Of a DNA stretch of 64,000 nucleotides, positions 16,907 to 24,710 are shown one piece after another (the first letter of the stretch is position 1; every line of letters begins with the position of its first letter). The notes under the pieces were generated by a model. The model did not search any database and was not told the origin of the DNA. It saw nothing but the letters and a program-made list of their open reading frames with translations. This DNA is from Roseburia sp. AM59-24XD. GTDB lineage: Bacteria > Bacillota > Clostridia > Lachnospirales > Lachnospiraceae. The position numbers and the translations under genes are program-made. The DNA lies in assembly GCF_003478445.1 (NCBI RefSeq), contig NZ_QUET01000004.1, positions 1-64,000 of the forward strand. Direction: 5' to 3'.

Positions 16907-18586
16907 ATGAAAAAGACGAATAAATCCGCCCTGCACTTTATCAACGAGGTCGCAGGCAAAAGCAGATTATATATCATATTCCTGCTGTTTTTGCAGATGG
17001 TACTTGGCATCAGCAGTGTTTTTTATGCTCTGCTCCTGCGTGGACTGATTGATGGTGCAGTGCACATGACAGCAAAAAAATGCTGACCTTCTGTGTCCTC
17101 TTTGCGGCACTTGTAGCAGGGCAGATTGCACTCCGGGCAGTTCTGCGGTTCTTAGAAGAATACGCTAAGGCAACCTATGAGAATGCATTCAAAAGCAGGC
17201 TGTTTGCAGGGCTTCTTACACACAATTACGGAGCTGTCACCGCAACCCATTCCGGTGAGTGGATGAACCGCCTGACATCAGATACTGTTGTCGTGTCAGA
17301 GGGACTTGCCACGATTGTGCCGGGCGTAGCCGGAATGATAACGAAGATGGCAGGAGCACTTGTGGTAATCCTTATTATGGAACCGAGGTTTGCCTATATC
17401 CTTGTGCCTGGTGGAATACTTCTGGTGCTGCTTACTTATATTTTCAGAAAGCAGCTAAGAAGCTGCACAAGCAGATGCAGGAAAAGGATGGATTTGTCCG
17501 TATCTTCTTGCAGGAGCATCTTGGCAGTCTGATGATCGTCAAAGCATTTGGCAAGGAAGCGGACAGTCTTACTGAGGCTGAAAGCCACATGAGTGAGCAT
17601 AAGAAAGCCCGCATGCGTAAGAATCATTTCTCCAATGTCTGCAATATCGGATTTGGAGCTGTTATGAACGGAGCTTATGTGTTCGGAGCTGTCTATGGGG
17701 CATTCGGTATCTATAATGGCACTATGACCTACGGAACCTTTATGGCGATGCTTCAGCTTATCAGTCAGATACAGAATCCGTTTGCCAATATCACAGGCTA
17801 TCTGCCGAAGTATTTCGCGATGCTTGCGAGTGCGGAGAGCTGATGGAGATTGAGGCGTATGAAAAGGATAAGGTGCGTGCCTGGGAAGAGGTATGTACCA
17901 AGGTCAGGATGAGTGACGAGCAATCAAGATATATTCAGGATAACAGCACTTTCGGCTTGTCGCATGTGGATTTTACATACCTTCCGCCGGTTATTACCGA
18001 AGGAGATACGATTATGCCAATCGTATTAAAGGATTACAGCCTTATGATACGAAAGGGCGAATTTGTGGCATTTACCGGTCCGAGTGGCTGTGGAAAGAGC
18101 ACAGTGTTAAAGCTTCTGATGGGCTTGTATACAGTGGATGCCGGAGAAGTGTATGGCTGTGACCGTTTAATGTTTGCCTATGTTCCGCAGGGCAATCAGC
18201 TTATGAGCGGAAGTATCCGGGATATCATTACATTTTCAGATAAGAACAGGACAGGAGATGAAGCAGGCATTCACAGAGCTTTGCAGATTGCATGTGCGGA
18301 TGGTTTTATCGCAGAGCTGGAACAGGGCATAGATACACTTCTTGGCGAGCGAGGCTTAGGACTTTCCGAGGGACAGATGCAGAGGCTTGCAATCGCAAGG
18401 GCAATTTATTCCGACCGACCGGTACTTCTTTTGGATGAAGCTACAAGTGCACTGGATGCCGGGACAGAAGAAGCAGTGCTTGAGAACCTTCGCAGCATGA
18501 CAGATAAGACAGTGATCATTGTAACTCACCGTCCGGCTGCACTTAAGCTGTGTGACAGACAGATTGCATTTGGAGAAGAAAAGTAA
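16907..18586 (+). CDS. ABC exporter (fused membrane and ATPase domains), three frameshifts
   Basis: About 560 residues when corrected. The membrane domain is spread over three frames: frame 1 ends at the A7 run near 17080, frame 2 (MLTFCVLFAALVAGQ...) ends near 17455, frame 3 (KKLHKQMQEKDGFVRIFLQ...) ends near 17841. The ATPase follows intact: Walker A GPSGCGKST, Q-loop VPQGNQL, signature LSEGQ, Walker B VLLLDEATSALD, H-loop VTHR. All three breaks are repaired by one added base each. It ends the cassette and presumably exports its product. Confidence 0.8.
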
Positions 18587-18715
18587 CAGTGAATCTGATG
18601 TGTCTTATCGAAGCTGGATTGTGAAAATTGTCCGGCAATAGCAAAGGCAGTGCCGGTTTTGGTGCTGTCTTTGTTCGTTAATGAGAATAGTTCCGTAGAT
18701 GAAGGTTTGCCGGAG

Positions 18716-18744
18716 TTGCGAAATATGCATATCATTGGTATAAT
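18716..18744 (+). promoter_or_regulatory. Promoter of the secreted ricin-type protein
   Basis: TTGCGA (18716-18721), 17-base spacer, TATAAT (18739-18744), with TG in the extended -10 position (TGGTATAAT). Confidence 0.75.
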
Positions 18745-18776
18745 AAGCTATAAAATTCAGAAGGAGAGGTGGCATT

Positions 18777-20171
18777 ATGAAAAAGATAAGCAATGCAGCC
18801 GGAAGATGGATCTGTGTGATACTTGTTCTTGTTATGACAGCCATCACATGTGTGGAGCCCGTAAAGGCGGTGACCGGATATAGCAGCACAGCATGGGTTG
18901 ACAATCTGGACTTTGTAGATATCAGAGGTTCGGAAAAGCCGATTCAGTGCATTTACACCATGGAGAAGGATGGCTCCTTTCTTGCGAGCAGTTATGGCTT
19001 CCGCAATGAAGGTGTGAAGACGGGAGAGACCATTTATATTCGTGACTGGACCTATACCTGTAATGGATACACTTATTTCGCAGTCATTTATAAGGGAAGA
19101 CTGATGTATCTGAATAAGAAGTATATCAATGTGAGTAATCTGGTGTCGGTCAATCAGCCGAAGTATCCGGGCAGAAAAAATAAGGTAAAGATGAAAGCTG
19201 TGGCAGGAAACATATCGGATCAGAATAACTGGTTTTATATTTATTCTCAGGCAGACGATTCCCAGCCGGTGAATTGCTATGGTATTGTTCCGGTGGGGGA
19301 GACATTGGAGATCACAAAGAAGGATTACAATTCCGAGTGGACGCAGATTAAGTGGAACGGTCGTATCTGCTATATCCGTAAGAGTAATATTTCCTTTGAT
19401 GAGGCTTATCTGGCAGGAGCAAGAAGGGAGTGCCAGACGAACATTATGCTTGCCCAAAATGCAAATCTGACATACAAGGGCATTCTTAAAAATTACAATA
19501 AGAAACTGACCAGAAAGGAATTCTACAAGCTGGCGGCGAAATGGTGCAAGGCAGCCGGCAAGGTGCAGTTTAAGGCTGGCAAGAAAGTTAAAAATAAGGA
19601 ATTGAGTGCAAGTCAATACAACACACTGTTGCAGAAAATGATTCGTAAAACACAGGCAGGAAATGTGGCATATAATGCAGCAAAGGTTGACGCTGACGGG
19701 GATGGGATTACGAGAGATGTGGCGATTTCACAGTTGTATCGGGCATATCAGGTGACACGGGATAAGGATTATCTGACCACAGGCTTGGAATTTTCAATCT
19801 GCACAGCGGATGATCAAAATCTCTGTCTGGATCTTTGGGATACACAGGGAGAATCCGTATTTTTGTCTGATCGTAGCGGCCAGACGGATCAGAGCTTTTA
19901 TCTGAGCTGCAATAATGGTTTCTGGCGTTTACGGGGCTGCCGGAAAAACTATACGGTTTGTAGTTCAACGAAAGATGTATATCAGGATTTTGCCGGATAT
20001 GACAGCCAAAAGCTGACCTTTGAATACAACGATGATGGAACAGTGTGCATTAAAAATATCGATGGATTATATCTTGATCTGATCGATGGTGCGGTAAAGA
20101 ATTCCCATCTTAAATTTGCACCGAAATCCGACAGCAGCACACAGAAGTTTATCATTAAATATAATGAGTAA
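18777..20171 (+). CDS. Secreted protein with SH3-like domains and a C-terminal ricin-type lectin domain
   Basis: 464 residues. A signal peptide ends near VKA/VTG. Two SH3b-like modules (about 30-120 and 125-205) carry WTYTCNGYTYFAVIYKGRLMYL and WTQIKWNGRICYIRK. A helical linker follows, and the last 120 residues look like a beta-trefoil lectin (NLCLDLWD, QSFYLS, GLYLDL, STQKFIIKYNE). This would suit binding to cell-wall or dietary glycans outside the cell. No catalytic motif is visible. RBS AGAAGGAGAGG precedes ATG 18777. Confidence 0.7.
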   Translation: MKKISNAAGRWICVILVLVMTAITCVEPVKAVTGYSSTAWVDNLDFVDIRGSEKPIQCIYTMEKDGSFLASSYGFRNEGVKTGETIYIRDWTYTCNGYTYFAVIYKGRLMYLNKKYINVSNLVSVNQPKYPGRKNKVKMKAVAGNISDQNNWFYIYSQADDSQPVNCYGIVPVGETLEITKKDYNSEWTQIKWNGRICYIRKSNISFDEAYLAGARRECQTNIMLAQNANLTYKGILKNYNKKLTRKEFYKLAAKWCKAAGKVQFKAGKKVKNKELSASQYNTLLQKMIRKTQAGNVAYNAAKVDADGDGITRDVAISQLYRAYQVTRDKDYLTTGLEFSICTADDQNLCLDLWDTQGESVFLSDRSGQTDQSFYLSCNNGFWRLRGCRKNYTVCSSTKDVYQDFAGYDSQKLTFEYNDDGTVCIKNIDGLYLDLIDGAVKNSHLKFAPKSDSSTQKFIIKYNE

Positions 20172-20211
20172 CGAAAGCAAGTGATCAGATTTAAGCATAG
20201 CTGATAAAAAG

Positions 20212-20252
20212 AAAGACCTATTGTGGAGCCGTTATCCACGATAGGTCTTTCA
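20212..20252. terminator. Bidirectional terminator between convergent genes
   Basis: AAAGACCTATTGTGGA pairs with TCCACGATAGGTCTTT around a seven-base loop. Confidence 0.85.
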
Positions 20253-20518
20253 TATTTGAGCCATTAAAAATTACTTCCTATATTTTTTCAATACGAGAAC
20301 AACCGCAGTGTTCTTTATTAAATATTTGAGAACACTTGGTTCTTCTGCAACAAATGATATTTTTGCAGAAAATGCGTGGTATTTGAGAAATGCAAGAACT
20401 GTTAATGACCGTGGAAGCTCGGTTCGTACCCCGCGAGAAATTGATTTAGCGGCTGAACAGAAAAGCCTTAATGGGCTGTAATTTTCAATGAAAACCGGAT
20501 TGTACAATAATCGAAGGT
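20253..20518. other. Intergenic stretch with an open but unassigned frame
   Basis: The plus strand stays open for about 75 codons to TAA near 20480 (for example YLRTLGSS, FAENAWYLRNARTV, REIDLAAEQKSLNGL) with no start codon or RBS. It may be a gene remnant. I do not recognise it. Confidence 0.3.
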
Positions 20519-21874
20519 CTAAATCTCCGCAAGTGCTTTTCTAAACGCAAATGCAAACAGAATTGATGTAAATAGCACAGCGATGATATCAGCGATCGGC
20601 TCAGCCATATATACACCGACGGTTGGATTTGACACAGCATGTGGGATAATATAGATGAGCGGGATCAGCAGTACGAATTTACGGACAACAGCAACTACGA
20701 TGGAGTTGACTGCCCTGCCAAGGGAGGTAAAGGTCATCTGGCATGCAATCTGTATGCCGAACAGGAGCATACCGCCCATATAGATTCGTAACATCGGTGC
20801 AGCAAATGCAACAAGTGCTCCATCCGAAGTGAAAAGACTGACGAACACCTTTGGGATAAGCTGGACGATAATCCAGAAGATCACAGAGTATGTCAGGCAT
20901 GTTATCACAAGCAGACGGAAGGTCTTTTTGACTCTGTCTGCATTTTTGGCACCGTAATTATAGCTGGAAATAGGCTGTGAACCCTGTGCAATTCCCTGAA
21001 GAGGTAGCATGGCAAACTGCATTACGCTGGTTAAGATCGTCATCGTTCCGACGGCAATATCTCCACCATAACGGAGCAGAGACGAATTGAAGCAGACGGC
21101 TACGATACTCTCACTTGCCTGCATAATGAAGGCAGCAAGTCCAAGTGCAACGCAGGGCAGAAAGACTTTTGGCTGCAGACGCATATATTTCCGGCGCAGA
21201 TGAATCTGTGTTTTATTTCCACAGAGGAAGCGGACAACCCAGATCGTGGAAATGGCCTGTGAAAGGATCGTTGCCAGTGCGGCTCCCTTTACGCCCATAT
21301 GAAATGCGAAAATAAAGATCGGATCTAAAATAATATTGCAGAGGGCTCCGATCACAACGGAAACCATGGAGATAGTTGTAAAGCCCTGTGCTGTAATAAA
21401 TGAGTTCATACCGAGAGTCAACTGGACAAACAGCGTACCAAAAGCATAGATGTGCATATAATCCGTTGCATAGCGGATCGTATTTTCGCTGGCACCAAAA
21501 GCCAGCAACAGGTCTTTGCCCCAGATTTGTAAAATTGCAGTGAGAACAATGGAAACAATCATCTGAAGCGTAAAACAGTTACCTAAGATCTGTTCGGCGG
21601 CTTCGTCCTCCTGCTTTCCCATGCAGATTGATGCTCTAGGGGCACCGCCGGAGCTGACAAGTGCCGCAAAAGCGGAGACAATCATAATGATCGGCATACA
21701 GACACCTACTCCGGTAAGAGCTAGACTCCCTTCTCCGGGAATATGACCAATATAGATCCGGTCAACGATATTGTAGAGCATATTAATAAGCTGGGCGATC
21801 ACGGTCGGGATTGACAGCTTGAGAAGAAGCTTTCCGATGGGTTCTTTCGCTAAAAAGTTTTTATTATCCTGCAT
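20519..21874 (-). CDS. MATE-family multidrug efflux transporter
   Basis: 451 residues with about twelve membrane helices and the typical N-terminal MATE text (PIGKLLLKLSIPTVIAQLIN, YNIVDRIYIGHI) and a second half-repeat (GIAQGSQPISSYNYGAKN). It exports cationic drugs or metabolites using a sodium or proton gradient. RBS AAGGAGA lies before the ATG. It is divergent from the methyltransferase at 22067, with an inverted repeat on each side of the shared upstream region. Confidence 0.92.
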   Translation of the reverse strand: MQDNKNFLAKEPIGKLLLKLSIPTVIAQLINMLYNIVDRIYIGHIPGEGSLALTGVGVCMPIIMIVSAFAALVSSGGAPRASICMGKQEDEAAEQILGNCFTLQMIVSIVLTAILQIWGKDLLLAFGASENTIRYATDYMHIYAFGTLFVQLTLGMNSFITAQGFTTISMVSVVIGALCNIILDPIFIFAFHMGVKGAALATILSQAISTIWVVRFLCGNKTQIHLRRKYMRLQPKVFLPCVALGLAAFIMQASESIVAVCFNSSLLRYGGDIAVGTMTILTSVMQFAMLPLQGIAQGSQPISSYNYGAKNADRVKKTFRLLVITCLTYSVIFWIIVQLIPKVFVSLFTSDGALVAFAAPMLRIYMGGMLLFGIQIACQMTFTSLGRAVNSIVVAVVRKFVLLIPLIYIIPHAVSNPTVGVYMAEPIADIIAVLFTSILFAFAFRKALAEI

Positions 21875-21997
21875 GACTGATGGTCTCCTTTAGGTAACGT
21901 TTGAAATTGTAGTTTCTTTTTGAACTATATTACATGGTAAGTTTTTTTTCGGGGAAAGTCAAGATATCAGGTTTTTAAATGAAGTATGACATATTTC

Positions 21998-22026
21998 TTG
22001 ACAAAATGGTTAGAAAAGACTAACAT
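21998..22026 (+). promoter_or_regulatory. Promoter with overlapping inverted repeat, methyltransferase gene
   Basis: TTGACA (21998-22003), 17-base spacer, TAACAT (22021-22026). GTTAG (22009-22013) and CTAAC (22020-22024) form an inverted repeat over the -10 box, a TetR/MarR-like operator layout. A related repeat (TAGTTTC / GAACTA) lies on the MATE side near 21911. Confidence 0.6.
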
Positions 22027-22066
22027 AACATTTCAAAGCAAACGTAACGAAAGAAAGGAAGATGTC

Positions 22067-22864
22067 ATGAAAGAGAAAGTAAATGTGACAGGTGTGCCGG
22101 AGACAATGATCCAGACCTTATATGCGAGGGCAAAGGAATCGGAGAAGCGAAACTCCAAGATTCAGGATACGATGGCAGTAGAGATCGTGGCGAAACTGGA
22201 CTATGATTTCTCCAATGCGGATAAGGATAAGGCAATGAGCTATGGCGTTGTTGCCAGAACGATTGTGTTGGATGAGCTGGTGGAAAAGTATTTGAGCAGT
22301 CATCCGGACACAGTGGTTATCAATATCGCCAGTGGTCTGGATACGAGATGTTATCGCATGAATGGGAAATATTTGCGGTGGTACAACATCGATCTGCCGG
22401 AAACGATGCAGATCCGAGAGAAGTTTCTGACCGAAAACGGACCGGTTTACCAGATTACTAAATCGGCAATGGATGCGTCCTATGTGGACGAGATTGAGTA
22501 TGCCGGTGAGAATGTACTTGTGGTGATCGAGGGGCTTACGATGTATCTGAAGGAGGCAGATGTGCTTCAGATATTCTCGATCATTGAGAAGGCATTTCCG
22601 AAGGTAACGGTGATGGTCGAGACAATGTCCCCGTTTGTCGTAAAGCATGTGAAGGAGAAATCCATTGAGGGAAGCAATGCCAAATTTACATGGGGCATTA
22701 AGAACGGAAAGCTGCTGCAGCAGCTTGTGCCGGCATTTACTTACAAACAAGAGGTCAGCCTGATCGAGGGAATGAAAAAGCTTATGCCGATCTATCATGT
22801 GATCGGAGCGATTCCGGTGGCACAAAACTTCTCCAACAAAATTATCGTGTTAGAGAAGAAATAA
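22067..22864 (+). CDS. SAM-dependent methyltransferase, leucine carboxyl methyltransferase (LCMT) family
   Basis: 265 residues. VVINIASGLDTRCYRM is the glycine-rich SAM motif, followed by WYNIDLPETMQIR and VLVVIEGLTMYL, all typical of the LCMT / TIGR00027-type family. ATG 22067 follows an AGAAAGGAAG RBS. In bacteria the family often methylates small molecules; the substrate here is unknown. It is divergent from a MATE pump, suggesting a linked role in handling a xenobiotic or secreted metabolite. Confidence 0.85.
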   Translation: MKEKVNVTGVPETMIQTLYARAKESEKRNSKIQDTMAVEIVAKLDYDFSNADKDKAMSYGVVARTIVLDELVEKYLSSHPDTVVINIASGLDTRCYRMNGKYLRWYNIDLPETMQIREKFLTENGPVYQITKSAMDASYVDEIEYAGENVLVVIEGLTMYLKEADVLQIFSIIEKAFPKVTVMVETMSPFVVKHVKEKSIEGSNAKFTWGIKNGKLLQQLVPAFTYKQEVSLIEGMKKLMPIYHVIGAIPVAQNFSNKIIVLEKK

Positions 22865-22884
22865 AGTCCGACAGGCGAAAGAGG

Positions 22885-22923
22885 AGCAGTTGATCTGTGA
22901 AAACAGACCGCTGCTTTTTTTTT
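22885..22923 (+). terminator. Terminator after the methyltransferase gene
   Basis: AGCAG...TCTGT GAAA ACAGA...CTGCT followed by a run of nine T. Confidence 0.85.
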
Positions 22924-23005
22924 GTTTTCAGCGGAAGTGACGAGACATTTTGCCAAGATGCGAATGAAACAAATAAAACGTTCGCATGTGACAGGAGGAA
23001 GCAGA

Positions 23006-23715
23006 ATGTATATTGAAGGAAAAAATCTGGCAAAAAAATATGGAAAGGGAGAGGCAACGGTCTATGCGCTGAATCATACGGATTTCGGCATGGAAAAGGG
23101 AGAGATCGTTGTGATCCTGGGACCAAGCGGAAGTGGCAAGAGTACTCTTTTAAATATTCTCGGTGGTCTTGATAAGGCGACGGAGGGAAATATGGTGGTA
23201 GACGGAACGGATCTGGAGAAGATGTCAGCTAAGGAGCTGGAGCTTTACCGGAGAGAAAAGCTGGGCTTTGTATTTCAGTCCTATAATCTGACTACAATAT
23301 TGCAGATCTGAAGGAACATAAAGTAAAGATCAGCGGAGTTGTGTTTGGTATATTTGTGCTGTATCTGATCATCAATATGATCGTGTCAGAATCTGCAACA
23401 AACATATCCGTTATGAAGGTGCTTGGTTTTAGCCGTAAAGAGATTTCCAACAGGGTGATCAATGTCAATCATCTGCTGGTATGTATCGGATTTCTGATCG
23501 GAATCCCGATCGCCTATGGGTTTGTAAAGGTGGGATATTCCGATACCATTGAGAATTACGGAATGCTGCTCTCGCCGGTTCTTACCGCGAAAACGTTAGT
23601 GATTGGCTTTGTACTTACCTGGGTTACCTATGAGATCACACTTCTGATACAGAAGAGAAAAATATCAGGGATTGACATGGTGGAAGCTTTGAAGGAAAAT
23701 AATAGAAATGAATAA
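23006..23715 (+). pseudogene. Collapsed MacB/FtsX-type ABC transporter: ATPase start joined to permease end
   Basis: Residues 1-95 are the start of a LolD/MacB-type ATPase (Walker A GPSGSGKST, then FVFQSYNLT). At about 23297 the text switches, in another frame, to the end of an FtsX-type permease (DLKEHKVKISGVVFGIFVLY, MKVLGFSRKEI, TYEITLLIQKRKI). The ATPase signature and Walker B and most of the permease are missing, so a deletion of roughly 3 kb has joined the two. ATG 23006 has a strong RBS (ACAGGAGG). The TetR gene just downstream was probably its regulator. No function is expected. Confidence 0.8.
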
Positions 23716-23748
23716 GATTATTGCATGGAGCAATCCATGACATCACTT

Positions 23749-23768
23749 GGGGCAAATGCGTTTGCCCC
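23749..23768 (+). terminator. Hairpin after the FtsX remnant
   Basis: GGGGCAAA TGCG TTTGCCCC, a perfect 8-bp stem with a short loop but only a weak T-tract. Confidence 0.5.
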
Positions 23769-23800
23769 TTGTTTCAATCGCTGTTTTAGGGAGGACACAG

Positions 23801-24397
23801 ATGGCAAAACGGGTATTTACGGAGGCAGAGAGAGCAGAGTACAGAGAGAAGATGTTAGCGGCAGGCTTTGATCTGCTGAAGCAATATGGAATGACACATA
23901 TGTCGGTTGCCAAAATTACAGAGGCAGCCGGCATTGGTGTGAGTACGTTTTACAACTTTTTCCCATCGAAGGAAGCATATGTGTATGATGTCATGGAATA
24001 CCGGAAAAGGATGATTCCGGTATTTATCAAAAAGGCATTGAACGGGAAAGAAAAGGCGGGTCCTGCGGAGACGAGAAACTATCTGAAAATTATGATCGAT
24101 GAAGATTACAGTATATTTCCGAGCCTTTCTCCGGAGGATGAAAAACGTCTTCTGGAAATGCTGCCGGAACAGGTGCGACCGGATCTGCAGAAGGAGACCC
24201 GGACAAGCATGATGTTTTTTCAGCAGATGGAGGGGATCCGGTCGGATGTAAACATTGCACTTGTGACGAACCTGATCAAGATCTATGTGCTTGGTGCAGA
24301 AGGCAGGGAATTGCTGCATGACGCAGCATATGAGGAGACTATGGAGCGTATGCGGGATGTCATCATATATGAGATTTTCGGGAGAACCGAATCGTAA
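23801..24397 (+). CDS. TetR-family transcriptional regulator
   Basis: 198 residues. The N-terminal helix-turn-helix reads MSVAKITEAAGIGVSTFYNF with FPSKEA following, the standard TetR layout. The ligand domain is not close to any family I recognise. ATG 23801 is eight bases after GGGAGGA. It follows the broken ABC transporter, and the inverted repeat ATGCGAA...TTCGCAT at 22954-22983, in front of that transporter, is a candidate operator. Confidence 0.88.
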   Translation: MAKRVFTEAERAEYREKMLAAGFDLLKQYGMTHMSVAKITEAAGIGVSTFYNFFPSKEAYVYDVMEYRKRMIPVFIKKALNGKEKAGPAETRNYLKIMIDEDYSIFPSLSPEDEKRLLEMLPEQVRPDLQKETRTSMMFFQQMEGIRSDVNIALVTNLIKIYVLGAEGRELLHDAAYEETMERMRDVIIYEIFGRTES

Positions 24398-24423
24398 ATA
24401 ATGATTAAAAATTTAAAAAGGTA

Positions 24424-24452
24424 TTGAATCGGAAAGGTGATGGTGTTATAAT
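24424..24452 (+). promoter_or_regulatory. Promoter of the mgtE leader transcript
   Basis: TTGAAT (24424-24429), 17-base spacer, TATAAT (24447-24452). It lies about 260 bases before mgtE, leaving room for a long structured leader. Confidence 0.75.
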
Positions 24453-24509
24453 CATCGCGGTAAAATAATGAGCCTTGAAAGGCACAGAGATAAAAAGGAG
24501 GCGAAGCAT

Positions 24510-24587
24510 ATGGACAGTTGTGATAGTCGAAGTCGAAGTACACATAATGATGGATACAGGCTTGGATTTTATTACAGGTGTCTGTAG
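24510..24587 (+). CDS. Short leader peptide upstream of mgtE (25 codons)
   Basis: ATG 24510 follows AAAAAGGAGG at ideal spacing, and the frame runs 25 codons to TAG. The peptide is Ser/Arg-rich at first (MDSCDSRSRS) and Tyr/Arg-rich at the end (YRLGFYYRCL). It has no resemblance to known proteins and is too short to be a normal gene. Bases 24544-24555, inside it, can pair with the first arm of the downstream terminator hairpin, so ribosome movement here could decide whether mgtE is transcribed. Confidence 0.55.
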   Translation: MDSCDSRSRSTHNDGYRLGFYYRCL

Positions 24588-24618
24588 GCGTGCCGTTTTT
24601 CATAAAAGATAAGCCGTT

Positions 24619-24682
24619 ATCCATCGTTATGAATCAATTCACAACTTATAATTGTGCAGCATGACATTACGATGGATTTTTT
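24619..24682 (+). terminator. Attenuator-like terminator in the mgtE leader
   Basis: 24619-24631 (ATCCATCGTTATG) pairs with 24665-24677 (CATTACGATGGAT) with a single mismatch, followed by TTTTT. The loop contains its own small hairpin (CACAA/TTGTG). It lies 30 bases before the mgtE RBS. The first arm can instead pair with ATAATGATGGAT at 24544-24555 (11 Watson-Crick pairs and one G-U), which would break the terminator. Confidence 0.65.
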
Positions 24683-24710
24683 ATGCCCTTTTTCGGGTAA
24701 AGGGAGGCTT

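Noticed and set aside
15341..18586. Lasso-peptide cluster
   Set aside because: There is a PqqD-type protein and an HprK-like kinase, but no transglutaminase-like B2 protease and no asparagine-synthetase-like cyclase, so the lasso label is not justified.
22118..22825. 235-codon minus-strand ORF opposite the methyltransferase
   Set aside because: The plus-strand gene has clear SAM motifs and an RBS; this frame has shadow-like His/Leu/Arg-rich composition.
24453..24710. M-box (ykoK) magnesium riboswitch upstream of mgtE
   Set aside because: The conserved GGTGAGGCTCC-type core and its neighbouring loops are not visible. The leader ORF and terminator explain the region better, though a covariance search would be decisive.
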